Source of the DNA: Caproicibacter sp002399225
GTDB taxonomy: Bacteria > Bacillota > Clostridia > Oscillospirales > Acutalibacteraceae
DNA: 64,000 bases
Assembly (NCBI GenBank): GCA_036756705.1
Contig: DAIOKN010000005.1
Location: 1 to 64,000, forward strand
Reading direction: 5' to 3'
Every line of letters begins with the position of its first letter. Position 1 is the stretch's first letter. Of the stretch, positions 25,633-34,858 are shown piece after piece. The notes under the pieces were generated by a model. It was not told the DNA's origin. It did not search any database and worked only from the letters and a program-made list of their open reading frames with translations. A program made the position numbers and the translations under genes.

Positions 25633-25836
25633 GGTAAACTCTCCTTGCAAGCCGGAAAAAAGACACGGCCGGTGTCGATTCCGACTGCTTTTTTCTTATA
25701 TTATACCGGGACACGGTTTAAAATGGGAATGTTTATAAAATATCATGGAATAATTTATAAAAAGTTTACATTTTTCTAATTTGCGGTTGCTAGAATGAAA
25801 CAGTACGCTTGATATGATGCAACAGGAGGGACATAA

Positions 25837-26811
25837 ATGATGATCGAGGTTAAAAACCTCACGAAGCGCTATGGGGAAACCATTGCCCTGAACAACATCA
25901 GTTTTTCTGTCGGTGAAAATACCGTCATCGGCTTTCTGGGGCCGAACGGAGCGGGAAAATCGACTACCATGAATATTATCACCGGTTACCTTTCCGCAAG
26001 CTCCGGCTCCGTCAACGTCGGCGGATTCGATACGCTGGATCAGCCGAACGAAGTAAAGAAGCTGATCGGCTATCTTCCCGAACTTCCGCCGCTTTACCCG
26101 GATATGACGGTGAAAGAATACCTGAATTTTGTTTACGAGCTGAAAAAGGTGACACTGCCCCGTGAGAAGCATCTTCGTGAAATTTGCGCGCTGGTAAAAA
26201 TACAGGATGTCAGCCGCCGACTGATCGGAAACCTGTCGAAAGGCTACCGGCAGCGCGTCGGCATTGCCCAAGCCCTGATCGGGAACCCTCCTGTCCTGAT
26301 ACTGGACGAGCCGACCGTCGGCTTGGACCCCAAACAGATCATTGAGGTGAGAAATCTGATCAAAGGCCTCGGAAAGAGCCACACCGTGATTCTCAGCTCT
26401 CATATTCTGCCGGAGATTCAAGCCGTCGCCGACCGGATTCTGATTGTGAACCGCGGCTGTCTGGTTGCGGACGGCACCCCGTTTGAACTGGAACACAGCA
26501 TGTCCGGGGAACGTCATCTGTCGGTCCGCATGGAAGGCGCGGAGGCGGAAATAGAAAAGGCGCTTCGCAACATGAAATTTGTTGAGGGAGTGCAGAATTT
26601 CGGCGAAAAAGAGCCGGGCGTGTGGGAATACGAGATCCAGGTCCAAGAAGGCGAAGATCTGCGCCGGCCCGTGTTTTCGCTGGCGGCAAAACGGAACTGG
26701 CCGATTCTTTCCATGACAAGCTCCGACCTGTCGCTGGAAGATGTTTTCCTGAGGCTGACCGGTTCGGCTTATTTGCAGGATAATCTGACGAAAGGCGGGG
26801 AAGCGCAATGA
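25837..26811 (+). CDS. ABC transporter ATP-binding protein (GldA/Gld-type system)
   Basis: ATPase of a putative export-type ABC system. 324 residues: GPNGAGKSTTMNIITG (Walker A), LSKGYRQRVGIAQALIG (signature), PPVLILDEPTVGLDPKQ (Walker B), SSHILPE (H-loop), then a C-terminal extension common in GldA-like ATPases. ACAGGAGGG precedes the ATG. Overlaps the permease gene by 4 bp and starts a four-gene set ending in DUF4340. Substrate not known. Confidence 0.9.
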   Translation: MMIEVKNLTKRYGETIALNNISFSVGENTVIGFLGPNGAGKSTTMNIITGYLSASSGSVNVGGFDTLDQPNEVKKLIGYLPELPPLYPDMTVKEYLNFVYELKKVTLPREKHLREICALVKIQDVSRRLIGNLSKGYRQRVGIAQALIGNPPVLILDEPTVGLDPKQIIEVRNLIKGLGKSHTVILSSHILPEIQAVADRILIVNRGCLVADGTPFELEHSMSGERHLSVRMEGAEAEIEKALRNMKFVEGVQNFGEKEPGVWEYEIQVQEGEDLRRPVFSLAAKRNWPILSMTSSDLSLEDVFLRLTGSAYLQDNLTKGGEAQ

Positions 26812-27512
26812 AGGCAATTGCAAAAAAAGAACTTCGTTCCTACTTTCTATCCCCCATCGGCTATGTTTTCCTCGGGGTCATTCTGTTTTTGTTCGGGCTT
26901 TATTTCTATCAGGTGCTTCGCATCGGTTCCTCTTCTTACCTGCCGGAAGTTTACGGGACCATGTTTATCTGGAGCATGATGTTTCTGCCGATCCTGACCA
27001 TGCGCAGTTTCAGCGATGAGACCCGCAATCACACGGATCAAGGGCTTCTGACCGCACCGGTTAGCGTGGGCGGCATTGTGTTTGGCAAATTTCTTGCCGC
27101 ATTCTGTGTCTTCGCCATTGCGATGGGGCTGAGTCTGCTTTCCATTGTGATCATTTCGTTTTTTTCTTCCCTCGGCTGGGCGATGATTATCGGAAATGTC
27201 GTCGGTTCACTTTTGTACGGGGCCGCCATGATCGCCATCGGCATTTTTATCTCTTCCCTGACCCAAAGCCAGATCACGGCTGCAATTTCGACCTTCGGCG
27301 TTTCCATTTTACTTCTGGTGATCAATCAGCTGAGCAGTCTGGTCACAAATTCTGCAATTTCCAGTCTGCTGAACTGGATTTCATTCAACAGCCGGTACCA
27401 GCCGTTTACCAAAGGAATTTTCAATTTGTCGAGCATCGTATTCTTTCTGAGCGTTGTCGCGGTGTTTCTCTTTTTAACCGCGCGCAAGCTGGAAAGCAAA
27501 AGATGGAGCTAA
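26808..27512 (+). CDS. ABC-2 type permease (GldF-like)
   Basis: 234 residues with six predicted membrane segments. It begins MKAIAKKELRSYFLSPIGYVF, the usual start of ABC-2 permeases of Gld systems, and contains LPILTMRSFSDETRNHTDQGLL, the coupling segment of the family. It pairs with the ATPase just upstream. No gliding motility is implied in Firmicutes. Confidence 0.88.
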   Translation: MKAIAKKELRSYFLSPIGYVFLGVILFLFGLYFYQVLRIGSSSYLPEVYGTMFIWSMMFLPILTMRSFSDETRNHTDQGLLTAPVSVGGIVFGKFLAAFCVFAIAMGLSLLSIVIISFFSSLGWAMIIGNVVGSLLYGAAMIAIGIFISSLTQSQITAAISTFGVSILLLVINQLSSLVTNSAISSLLNWISFNSRYQPFTKGIFNLSSIVFFLSVVAVFLFLTARKLESKRWS

Positions 27513-27527
27513 GGGGGATTTTGTGAG

Positions 27528-29231
27528 ATGAATCAGGAAAAAGATCCGCGCACGGGCGCGTCCGTTCCGGAAGAAGAAAATCCCGGACGGAAACCGGATT
27601 CCCCCGCTCCCGAACCTTCGGAAAGCGGGAATGTCGGGCAGAATCCGGCACCGGAACAAACTAAACAAGAGGAGAACAAGCAGGAAAACGCCCCTGAAAA
27701 GGCGGTAAAAAAAGAGAAGAAAAAAACAGCGGGAAAACATGCTGGGTTTTTCCACAGCAACCGATTCCGCCACGGCTCCATTTCTACCGCGTTCACCGCG
27801 GGATTTATCGCAGTGATCATCCTGCTGAATCTCTTGGTCGGCTCTTTGGTGACCCGGTTCCCTTCCGTCAATCTGGATCTGACTCAGAACGGTGCAAATA
27901 CCCTTTCTTCGGAAGGGAGAAAGGCGGTCGACAAGGTCAATATTCCCGTTGAAATTTATATTTGCGCAACGCAGCAGCAGGTGGAAGAAGATCAGGTTGA
28001 CGCCGATCAGGGTCTCAAATACAGTCAGGTTGGGAACCTTTTTGCCAAGGCGGCGGAACAAAACTCGAAAATCAAGGTCCAGTACGTAGACCTCGATAAA
28101 GATCCGACCTTCGCGGTGGAATACAAAAGCGATAATCTTGCCGCCGGCGATGTGGTTGTGAAAACCGCAAAGCGGCACAGGGTCCTGACCAGCACCGATC
28201 TTTTCAACGTTCAGTATTCGCAGGATACCACTTCTTCCCAAATATACTCCAATGTGGAAGGTTCCCTGATTTCTTCCCTCAATGCGGTGACTTCCGACAA
28301 ACTTCCGGTTGTGGCGTTTGATAACGGCCACGCGGAAAAACAAGATATGTCCGCCTTTGAAAAGCTGCTGGCCAATAACAGTTTCGAGACCAAAGAGGTC
28401 AACCTTTTAACGGATAAAATTCCGGATGACACGCAAATGATCGTGCTCGGGAATCCATCCCGCGACTATACGGACGAAGAGATCAAAAAACTCTCTGATT
28501 TTCTCGGCAGCAAAACGCTTTCCGGGGATCGTTCTCTGATGGTGACCTTTGCGCCGAGTGAATCGACAATGCCCAAGCTTTCCACTTTCCTCGAAGAGTG
28601 GGGGCTTCAGGTTCCGCAGGCGGTTGTCGCGGAATCGGATCAGTCGAAGTTCATTTCGGATAATCCGTCCTATATCCTCTCCAATATTCAGAACAATCTA
28701 CAACTGAAAAAAACAGGCGACGGCAGCTCGACGGATTATGGATATTTTTACACGCCGCTCTCCTGCCCGGTCAACCTGCTGTTCACCACAAAAGGGGATA
28801 AAACGACCTATTCTCTCGCAAAAAGTTCAGATTCCTGCTATCTGGTGGACAAAAACACAAAGTCTACGGATAACCTGGCAAAACAGGCTAGCAACACCGC
28901 TGCGCTGTCTCAGAAAACAGTGAAAAACGGGGACAAAGATTATCATGCCAGCGTGATTGCGGTCGGCAGTTCCGCACTCTTTACAGACGGCGTCATCAAT
29001 TCCAGCACATTCGGCAATGGAACCTATATGGTAGATCTTACAAAATATGCGACCGGGACGAATGACTCTTCTTCGGAAGTTCAAATTTCTGCAAAGCCGC
29101 TGGATGCGACGGATATCACCATGTCGTCTCAGCTTAGCACATTTTTCGGCGTCGGCGTGTTTATGATTCTGATTCCCCTGATTCTGATAGTCCTCGGTAT
29201 CTTGGTTTACCATAAGAGGAGGCGTCTGTGA
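27528..29231 (+). CDS. GldG family ABC auxiliary protein
   Basis: 567 residues. An acidic, Pro/Glu/Lys-rich cytoplasmic start of about 75 residues leads to a membrane helix (TAFTAGFIAVIILLNLLVG), a long extracytoplasmic region with LDLTQNGANTLSSEGRKAVDK and VAFDNGHAEKQ, and a final membrane helix (FFGVGVFMILIPLILIVLGIL). This is the ABC_transp_aux/GldG build. 15 bp after the permease; ribosome site GGGGG. Confidence 0.85.
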   Translation: MNQEKDPRTGASVPEEENPGRKPDSPAPEPSESGNVGQNPAPEQTKQEENKQENAPEKAVKKEKKKTAGKHAGFFHSNRFRHGSISTAFTAGFIAVIILLNLLVGSLVTRFPSVNLDLTQNGANTLSSEGRKAVDKVNIPVEIYICATQQQVEEDQVDADQGLKYSQVGNLFAKAAEQNSKIKVQYVDLDKDPTFAVEYKSDNLAAGDVVVKTAKRHRVLTSTDLFNVQYSQDTTSSQIYSNVEGSLISSLNAVTSDKLPVVAFDNGHAEKQDMSAFEKLLANNSFETKEVNLLTDKIPDDTQMIVLGNPSRDYTDEEIKKLSDFLGSKTLSGDRSLMVTFAPSESTMPKLSTFLEEWGLQVPQAVVAESDQSKFISDNPSYILSNIQNNLQLKKTGDGSSTDYGYFYTPLSCPVNLLFTTKGDKTTYSLAKSSDSCYLVDKNTKSTDNLAKQASNTAALSQKTVKNGDKDYHASVIAVGSSALFTDGVINSSTFGNGTYMVDLTKYATGTNDSSSEVQISAKPLDATDITMSSQLSTFFGVGVFMILIPLILIVLGILVYHKRRRL

Positions 29232-29235
29232 GAAG

Positions 29236-30681
29236 ATGAGGAACAGCATAAGAAACCTGATTATTGTCGCGGTCTGCGCCGTTGTTCTCGGTGGTGCGTT
29301 TCTTGCCCTAAAATTGACCGGCAATGACAAGGCGGCTTCCTCTGCCGTTTCGTCCACGGCCAGCATTGAGCTGGTGTCGAAAAAGAGCGAAGATGTCGTT
29401 TCCATGAATGTTGTGAACCAAAAGGGAAGTTATACCCTTGTTCCTGTCCAAACGCGGGCAAAGTCGAGTTCTTCCTCTGCAAATTCCGGCGAATCCGAGC
29501 CGACTTACACCGTTGAAGGGCTCGGCGGCTGCCCGATCAACACCTCCGCGACCGAATCCGTTGTAAAAAATGGATTCGGCCTGGTGGCCAGTAGAAATCT
29601 GGGTGCGATCAGCGATTTGAGCGAATACGGTCTTTCCAGCCCGCAGGCAACGGTAAAAGTCCGTTTTAAAGACAACAGCAGCTTTGATTATAAAATTGGA
29701 AAGACATCGGCAACGGATTCCACCGCCTATTACATGTGCGGGCTGAATTCCAACAATGTTTACATTGTCTCCATTGACCAGGGGCTGCTGGAAGATCTTT
29801 CTTACTTTGTCAGCAAGGAAATCCTCGCTATCACAAATTCTTCCGGAGACAATAATTTTACCAAAATCGTCTTAAGCGGCTCAAATTATCCAAAGCCCGT
29901 CACGTTCTCCGTTTTTCAGACCAACCTGAAAATTTCCGCTCCTACCAGCTATGAAGCGGACTCCACCGCGCTTTCCAGCCTGGAAAGCGCACTGGGGAGT
30001 CTGACGGCCGACTCGGTAGCCGCCGTCAGTCCGGACGCGGCGGCGCTGAAAAGATACGGTTTTGACCATCCGACCGCCGTCGCTGCGTTTACGGTCAACG
30101 GAGCAAATTATACCATCACCGCCGGTGCGAAAGACGGGAATGACTATGATGTGATGCTCGGCGGGGTCAGCGTGGTTTACAGGGTCCCCTCTTCCAGTAT
30201 CCAGCCGTGGGCGCTTCAAAGCCTGTTCAGCCTGAGAAGCAAAACGATCCTGAGCCCGGGGATCGAGATGGTCAGTGCACTGACCGTGACCGTGGGCAGC
30301 GCGAAAAATGAGCTGGAAATCGGGCGGACCAAAGATGAGAAAAAATCTACCGAAGATAAAGTCTATTACAATTATAAAGTGACTGGGAACGACGGAAAAG
30401 CGCTGGATTACAGCACAAATTACAAGAATTTCTTTCAAAAACTGACCGGAATCAATTTGCTGGAAGACACGGAACAGAAGCCGTCCGGCAGCCCGGTCCT
30501 GACGGTAAACTACCGGTATTTCAACACTGCTAAATCCGATACCGTTGCCTTTTATAAAAGCGGCGACCGACGCTACACTGCGGTTCTCAATGGGCAGGTC
30601 TATGGAATTGTCACGCAGGACGACCTCGACACGGTCACCGGTGGAATCGCGGCGCTGGAAAGCGGCAAAGCGGTTTCCTGA
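29236..30681 (+). CDS. DUF4340 domain protein of the Gld-type ABC cluster
   Basis: 481 residues: N-terminal membrane anchor (LIIVAVCAVVLGGAFLAL), then an extracellular region that seems to hold two related beta-rich units (compare GFGLVASRNLGAISDLSEYGL and a later RYGFDHPTAVAAFTVNG). Matches DUF4340, which follows GldG in many genomes. Four bases after gldG. Ends at a very strong terminator, so these four genes form one operon. Probable surface partner of the transporter; role not known. Confidence 0.8.
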   Translation: MRNSIRNLIIVAVCAVVLGGAFLALKLTGNDKAASSAVSSTASIELVSKKSEDVVSMNVVNQKGSYTLVPVQTRAKSSSSSANSGESEPTYTVEGLGGCPINTSATESVVKNGFGLVASRNLGAISDLSEYGLSSPQATVKVRFKDNSSFDYKIGKTSATDSTAYYMCGLNSNNVYIVSIDQGLLEDLSYFVSKEILAITNSSGDNNFTKIVLSGSNYPKPVTFSVFQTNLKISAPTSYEADSTALSSLESALGSLTADSVAAVSPDAAALKRYGFDHPTAVAAFTVNGANYTITAGAKDGNDYDVMLGGVSVVYRVPSSSIQPWALQSLFSLRSKTILSPGIEMVSALTVTVGSAKNELEIGRTKDEKKSTEDKVYYNYKVTGNDGKALDYSTNYKNFFQKLTGINLLEDTEQKPSGSPVLTVNYRYFNTAKSDTVAFYKSGDRRYTAVLNGQVYGIVTQDDLDTVTGGIAALESGKAVS

Positions 30682-30710
30682 AATAGGAAGACCGGTCTTG
30701 CAGGCAAAAA

Positions 30711-30738
30711 AGAGGACGGGCTTTTTAGCCCGTCCTCT
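30711..30738 (+). terminator. strong intrinsic terminator of the Gld/DUF4340 operon
   Basis: Perfect 12-bp stem AGAGGACGGGCT / AGCCCGTCCTCT with a TTTT loop, A-run before and T-run after. Confidence 0.92.
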
Positions 30739-30774
30739 TTTGCCGCTCTTTCTAAAAAAAGCAGACTCCCTGTC

Positions 30775-30803
30775 TTGACAAGGGTGCCAGTCTCTGCTAT
30801 ACT
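30775..30803 (+). promoter_or_regulatory. promoter of the DUF6323-DUF6179 pair
   Basis: TTGACA (30775-30780), 17-bp spacer, TATACT (30798-30803). About 80 nt of AT-rich leader follow before the first gene. Confidence 0.8.
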
Positions 30804-30889
30804 GCAATTATAATAGATATAATTAATTTAATATATCATAAATAGATCTGATTGTCAATATAGCTTGAGAAAGAAATGGGGAATTTTTT

Positions 30890-31381
30890 TTGCAGTTGCG
30901 GCTTTTAGACCGGGAAAATCTGCTCAAAAAAGAAGATGCCCGCGTAGAACAGCGCATGCTTTCGCTGAATCCGCAGACCAGACTGTATGGGCTGGAACTG
31001 TCACACAAGGATGCGGCTGCTCTGGCGGCGACGCGGAGAAATGCCCTGAAAGAAAGCGGCCGTCTGGAATTCGGCCCTTCGGTGCTGGAGAAAATCATCC
31101 TGAAGTTCAGCCGATCCGAATATCTGTATTCCTATAATTACGTCCCGGTGCTTGAGAATCTGGTCGAAACTTTTTTTCTGCTGAAAAGCGAGCTTTACGA
31201 CCGGGTTTCGGATGACCGGCTGATTGACTTTTTATTTGAAAGTTTTGAGCGGAACCGCGGTTCCATGAAAATGTTCGAAGGACGGGAAGTAGACGCCTTG
31301 CGCCGCCGCCTGAGCTGTCTGGAAGTGGAGGAGCCGGAACCGGAAGAGCCGGAAGAGGAGGGCGAAGATGAGGGACAATAA
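30890..31381 (+). CDS. DUF6323 family protein
   Basis: 163 residues, soluble, ending in a long Glu-rich acidic tail. Family-like pieces are TRLYGLELSHKDAAAL, ALKESGRLEFGPSVLEKIILKF, SRSEYLYSYNYVPVLENLVETFFLLKSELYDRVSDDRLIDFLFESF. The assignment is from memory of the family pattern. Start is TTG at 30890 with GGGG upstream; a downstream TTG is possible. Overlaps the next gene by 14 bp, so the pair is co-translated. No function is known. Confidence 0.7.
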   Translation: MQLRLLDRENLLKKEDARVEQRMLSLNPQTRLYGLELSHKDAAALAATRRNALKESGRLEFGPSVLEKIILKFSRSEYLYSYNYVPVLENLVETFFLLKSELYDRVSDDRLIDFLFESFERNRGSMKMFEGREVDALRRRLSCLEVEEPEPEEPEEEGEDEGQ

Positions 31382-32051
31382 TTTGCTTGGCCATGTAAAA
31401 CTGACAGAGCAGGAGTCGCAGCGCTTTCAGAGCGATCTGCTTTGGGCGCTGGCCGACCAGCTTGGACGCTACACGGCCGGAAAGAGCAGCTCTGTGCCGC
31501 AGGAAGCCGCCCAGAAAGTCATGGAATCCATGCTGTACTGTATCTCCTCGGAGCTTTCCACCAGGCCGGACCCTGCCGCCGCAGTCCGCGGTACTTCTGC
31601 GGCGGAACTGTTCCGCCGGGGAGCGGAGCGGGTCAAGAGTATGGTCTCCGATGCGGAACTTCTGTACCGGCAGGTGCTTCAGACGCGGACGGAAACGGAC
31701 CTTATCGCCTATAACACCACGCTGGACCAGACGATCCCTGGGTTTTTCAAGACCTATGACCCGGAGTACGCGGCGCAGGAGAACGGGGCGCTGACCGGAT
31801 TCCCGGATTATCCCCTGCTTTCCGATGACCAAAGCCGCGGCGGAATTCTATACATAAAAAATTATTTGGAAGAACTTCTGCGGGAAAACCGGTTCTGCAC
31901 TAAATACCGAAAAAATTATATCAGGGCTATTTTGCTGCTGTACGGGAGAAAATATAAAATGAATTATCAGGGGCTGTTTGTCAATATTCCGGAATTGCTG
32001 CTGGAACAGGAACACGCTTCGAAACCGTACCGCCTGCCGGAAGAGAAATAG
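31368..32051 (+). CDS. DUF6179 family protein
   Basis: 227 residues, soluble, mainly helical by appearance. Recognisable pieces are LYRQVLQTRTETDLIAYNTTLDQTIPGFFKTYDPEYAAQE and DYPLLSDDQSRGGILYIKNYLEELLRENRFCTKY, then FVNIPELLLEQE near the end. Always seen, as far as I recall, beside DUF6323 in Clostridia. The two are driven by one promoter and closed by a terminator here, so they look like a self-contained two-gene unit. Function unknown. Confidence 0.7.
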   Translation: MRDNNLLGHVKLTEQESQRFQSDLLWALADQLGRYTAGKSSSVPQEAAQKVMESMLYCISSELSTRPDPAAAVRGTSAAELFRRGAERVKSMVSDAELLYRQVLQTRTETDLIAYNTTLDQTIPGFFKTYDPEYAAQENGALTGFPDYPLLSDDQSRGGILYIKNYLEELLRENRFCTKYRKNYIRAILLLYGRKYKMNYQGLFVNIPELLLEQEHASKPYRLPEEK

Positions 32052-32060
32052 AAAGAAAAA

Positions 32061-32089
32061 GGACGCTGCACATGAAAGTGGCAGCGTCC
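32061..32089. terminator. bidirectional terminator between DUF6179 and rubrerythrin genes
   Basis: Stem GGACGCTGC / GCAGCGTCC (9 bp, 11-nt loop) with A-run before and TTTTT after; the two genes converge here. Confidence 0.85.
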
Positions 32090-32119
32090 TTTTTGTATTT
32101 TATTTAGAAGATATTACAA

Positions 32120-32659
32120 TTAGTAATTGACTGCCCTGCGCTCAAAAAACGACTGCGGATGTTTACAAGCCGGGCAGACCTTCGGTGCTTCCTTGCCGGC
32201 ATAGATATAACCGCAGTTGCGGCAGACCCAGACCGTGTCCTCTGCGCACTTGAAAACGAGGTTGTCCTTCAGGTTTGCAGTCAGCTTTGCATAACGCTCG
32301 TCGTGGGCCTTCTCGATGGAAGCTACCAGGCGCATCGTCGCCGCAATTTCCTTAAAGCCCTCCTGCTCGGCGGTATCCGCAAATTCCTTGTACATCTCGG
32401 TCCACTCGTAATGTTCGCCGCCCTCGGCATCCTGCAGATTCTCCGCGGTCGATTTGATCGCGCCGCCGTTCAGATATTTGAACCACAGTTTTGCATGTTC
32501 CTTTTCATTGTTTGCCGTCTCTTCGAAAATGCCTGCAATCTGCTCATAGCCTTCCTTTTTGGCCTGTGATGCGTAGAAAGTGTATTTGTTTCTTGCCTGG
32601 GATTCCCCGGCAAACGCCGCCAAAAGATTTTTTTCTGTTTTGCTGCCCTTTAATTCCAT
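32120..32659 (-). CDS. rbr: rubrerythrin
   Basis: Non-haem iron peroxidase that removes hydrogen peroxide in anaerobes. 179 residues: an N-terminal four-helix diiron domain with FAGESQARNKY, EETANNEKEHAKLW and the second-half ExxH motif in ASIEKAHDERY; a C-terminal rubredoxin-like domain with CRNCG and CPACKHPQSFF. The ATG at 32659 follows AAGGAGG and a clear promoter; a longer open frame upstream is not supported. Fits an anaerobic lifestyle. Confidence 0.96.
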   Translation of the reverse strand: MELKGSKTEKNLLAAFAGESQARNKYTFYASQAKKEGYEQIAGIFEETANNEKEHAKLWFKYLNGGAIKSTAENLQDAEGGEHYEWTEMYKEFADTAEQEGFKEIAATMRLVASIEKAHDERYAKLTANLKDNLVFKCAEDTVWVCRNCGYIYAGKEAPKVCPACKHPQSFFERRAVNY

Positions 32660-32728
32660 GGTAAGTTTCCTCCTTGCGTTTATTAGAATTGATTTCGGGT
32701 GCTTTCGTTCCTTTCCGATGTTGCCATT

Positions 32729-32757
32729 AGTATAACACCGGGAAATAAAAAAATCAA
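32729..32757 (-). promoter_or_regulatory. rubrerythrin promoter
   Basis: On the minus strand TTGATT (32757..32752), 17-bp spacer, TATACT (32734..32729), about 70 bp before the ATG. Confidence 0.7.
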
Positions 32758-32789
32758 TACAATAACAAGAATTATTATTAAAATCTTTT

Positions 32790-33545
32790 TTATAGCATTT
32801 CCCCGGAAAACCACGGTTCCAGCAAATGAACGTATTCTTTGCTGTGAGCAATGCTGACTCCGCGGCGCATTCCGCGCACGATGGTCAGCCGGCTGCCCGG
32901 AATCGCTTTTTTCAGCAATCCTGCGGAAAGCTTCCGTTCCGCGGATTCCCCGGAGCCGGCCAGAATCAGCACTTTTGCCTTGGTATTTCCCAAATTGACG
33001 GGCAGACGGAAACTGCGGCTGTCGCCGAGAATCTTTTGAAACGAAATAAGAGAGATCTTCCTGAAATCGCGGTAAAACGGTTCAAACTGTTCTTTGGGGA
33101 TCGAATGAAACCTCGCCTGCAGCTTTGCAAACGGCCGAACGTGCATCAGAAAGAGAAACAAACGGACCGGAAGCTTTGAAATCCGGTAATTTTGCCCGTA
33201 GCCCGGTTGGACCAGAACGCTTTCCAGCACGGCGTATTCGGCAAAATCAGGGCGCTCTGCGATCACACGGGCCGCAATCTGCCCGCCGAGCGACAGGCCG
33301 CAGACGGCGAACACATGCCCGCCGAATCGCCGGTCCACAAACCGAATCAGTTTTTCTGCGGAATCTGCAATGCCGATAAAAGCGGTCTCTCCCTCCTCGC
33401 CGTGCCCGTCCAGGATCGGCAGAATGATATGGTATTGATTTTGCAGCAAACGGCCTGCCTTTTCTGCCGACCACCACGACAGTCCCTCGCCGTGCAGCAG
33501 AATCACAGCCGGATTTTCCGTTTTTCCAAGTTCTCTGAATTTCAT
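32790..33545 (-). CDS. alpha/beta hydrolase
   Basis: 251 residues with the alpha/beta hydrolase layout: strand followed by LLHGEGLSWWSAEKAGRLL (oxyanion loop), GLSLGGQIAARV (nucleophile elbow with Ser of GxSxG), KVLILAGSGESAERK before the acid position. A His (in SIAHSKEYVHLLEPW) near the C-terminus could complete the triad. GGGAGG precedes the ATG. Substrate unknown. Not clearly in an operon with ychF, 57 bp upstream. Confidence 0.8.
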   Translation of the reverse strand: MKFRELGKTENPAVILLHGEGLSWWSAEKAGRLLQNQYHIILPILDGHGEEGETAFIGIADSAEKLIRFVDRRFGGHVFAVCGLSLGGQIAARVIAERPDFAEYAVLESVLVQPGYGQNYRISKLPVRLFLFLMHVRPFAKLQARFHSIPKEQFEPFYRDFRKISLISFQKILGDSRSFRLPVNLGNTKAKVLILAGSGESAERKLSAGLLKKAIPGSRLTIVRGMRRGVSIAHSKEYVHLLEPWFSGEML

Positions 33546-33602
33546 TGCGATTCCTCCCGAAATCCTCCGGCTGAGGCAATACCCGTGACCTCGGCGTTTT
33601 CG

Positions 33603-34697
33603 CTATACGTTGAAGCGGAACAGGACCACGTCCCCATCCTGCATGACATAATCCTTCCCCTCGCTGCGAACCAGGCCCTTGTCCCTTGCGGCAGCCATCG
33701 AGCCGCAGCCGACCAGTTCATCGTAAGGAACAACCTCCGCACGGATGAATCCGCGCTCGAAATCCGTATGAATCTTTCCTGCGGCCTGCGGAGCCTTTGT
33801 CCCCTTTTGAATGGTCCACGCGCGCACCTCCGGCTCCCCGGCGGTCAAAAATGAAATCAGCCCCAGAAGCGAATAGCAGGCGCGGATCAGGCGGTCCAGC
33901 CCCGATTCCGTAAGGCCCATGTCGGACAGAAACAGTTCCTTTTCCTCCGGCGCCATATCGCTGATCTGCGCTTCGGTCTCGGCGCAGATCGGCAGCACGC
34001 CTGCATGTTCGCTTTCCGCAAATTCACGGACCACCTTATAATATGGATTCTGCTCGATCCCGGCGGAAAAATCACCTTCGCTCATATTCGCGGCATAGAT
34101 GATCGGCTTGTTGGAAAGCAGCGAAACGGAAGAGAGCAGCGCGGCCTCGTCCTCGCTGCACTCCACTGTGCGGGCGGCTTTTCCCCCGTTCATCACGTCC
34201 CTGACCCTGCGGAAGAAATCGAAGTCTGCCTGGTATTTTTTATCGGCCTTGATCATCTTCTGCGTGCGTTCCATACGCCGCTCCAGCACTTCGAGGTCGG
34301 AGAGAATCAGTTCGGTGTTGATGGTTTCGATATCGCGCTTCGGATCGATGCTGCCGTCCACATGCACAATGTCGTCGTTTTCAAAACAGCGCACCACATG
34401 CACGATGGCGTCACATTCGCGGATATTCGCAAGAAATTTGTTGCCGAGCCCCTCGCCTTTGGAAGCGCCGCGCACCAGCCCGGCGATGTCCACAAATTCG
34501 ATGGTGGCCGGCGTATACTTTTTCGGGTGGTATATCTTCGCCAGACGGTCCAGACGTTTATCCGGGACGGCGACCACGCCTACGTTTGGTTCGATCGTGC
34601 AGAACGGATAGTTCGCGGCCTGTGCGCCCGCGTTGGTGATCGCGTTGAACAGTGTGCTTTTGCCGACATTCGGCAATCCTACAATACCCAGTTTCAT
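33603..34697 (-). CDS. ychF: redox-regulated ATPase YchF
   Basis: Obg-like P-loop protein that prefers ATP; binds ribosomes and affects stress responses. 364 residues: MKLGIVGLPNVGKSTLFNA (G1), FVDIAGLVRGASKGEGLGNKFL (G3), the atypical G4 NMSE, and a C-terminal TGS domain (RAWTIQKGTKAPQAAGKIHTDFERGFIRAEV). The ATG at 34697 has GAGAGG; longer reading lacks a site. Probably shares a transcript with the small remnant just upstream. Confidence 0.97.
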   Translation of the reverse strand: MKLGIVGLPNVGKSTLFNAITNAGAQAANYPFCTIEPNVGVVAVPDKRLDRLAKIYHPKKYTPATIEFVDIAGLVRGASKGEGLGNKFLANIRECDAIVHVVRCFENDDIVHVDGSIDPKRDIETINTELILSDLEVLERRMERTQKMIKADKKYQADFDFFRRVRDVMNGGKAARTVECSEDEAALLSSVSLLSNKPIIYAANMSEGDFSAGIEQNPYYKVVREFAESEHAGVLPICAETEAQISDMAPEEKELFLSDMGLTESGLDRLIRACYSLLGLISFLTAGEPEVRAWTIQKGTKAPQAAGKIHTDFERGFIRAEVVPYDELVGCGSMAAARDKGLVRSEGKDYVMQDGDVVLFRFNV

Positions 34698-34720
34698 CGG
34701 TTCATTCCTCTCTTTTATCT

Positions 34721-34858
34721 TCAATCTGTTTTCGCGGCGCAGATTATCCCGTCGCCGATCGGCAGCAAAGTGCCGGCAAACCCCGGCAGTGCTGCAACCT
34801 TCCGGTCAAATTTCTCAACAGACCGGGTAAGAGCGTTTTCTTTTTGATTTTCTCCCAT
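34721..34858 (-). pseudogene. C-terminal remnant of a SAM-dependent O-methyltransferase (45 codons)
   Basis: Reading the minus strand from an ATG at 34858 gives a 45-residue peptide whose middle and end (FDRKVAALPGFAGTLLPIGD, then GIICAAK) match the typical last strand of family-3 (catechol-type) O-methyltransferases, PIGDG included. The SAM-binding part is absent; upstream lies only a short gap and then the dipeptidase gene. Curiously it has a start codon with GGTGG and a TATAAT-like box upstream. Either a decayed gene or a small expressed peptide; decay seems likelier. Confidence 0.5.
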
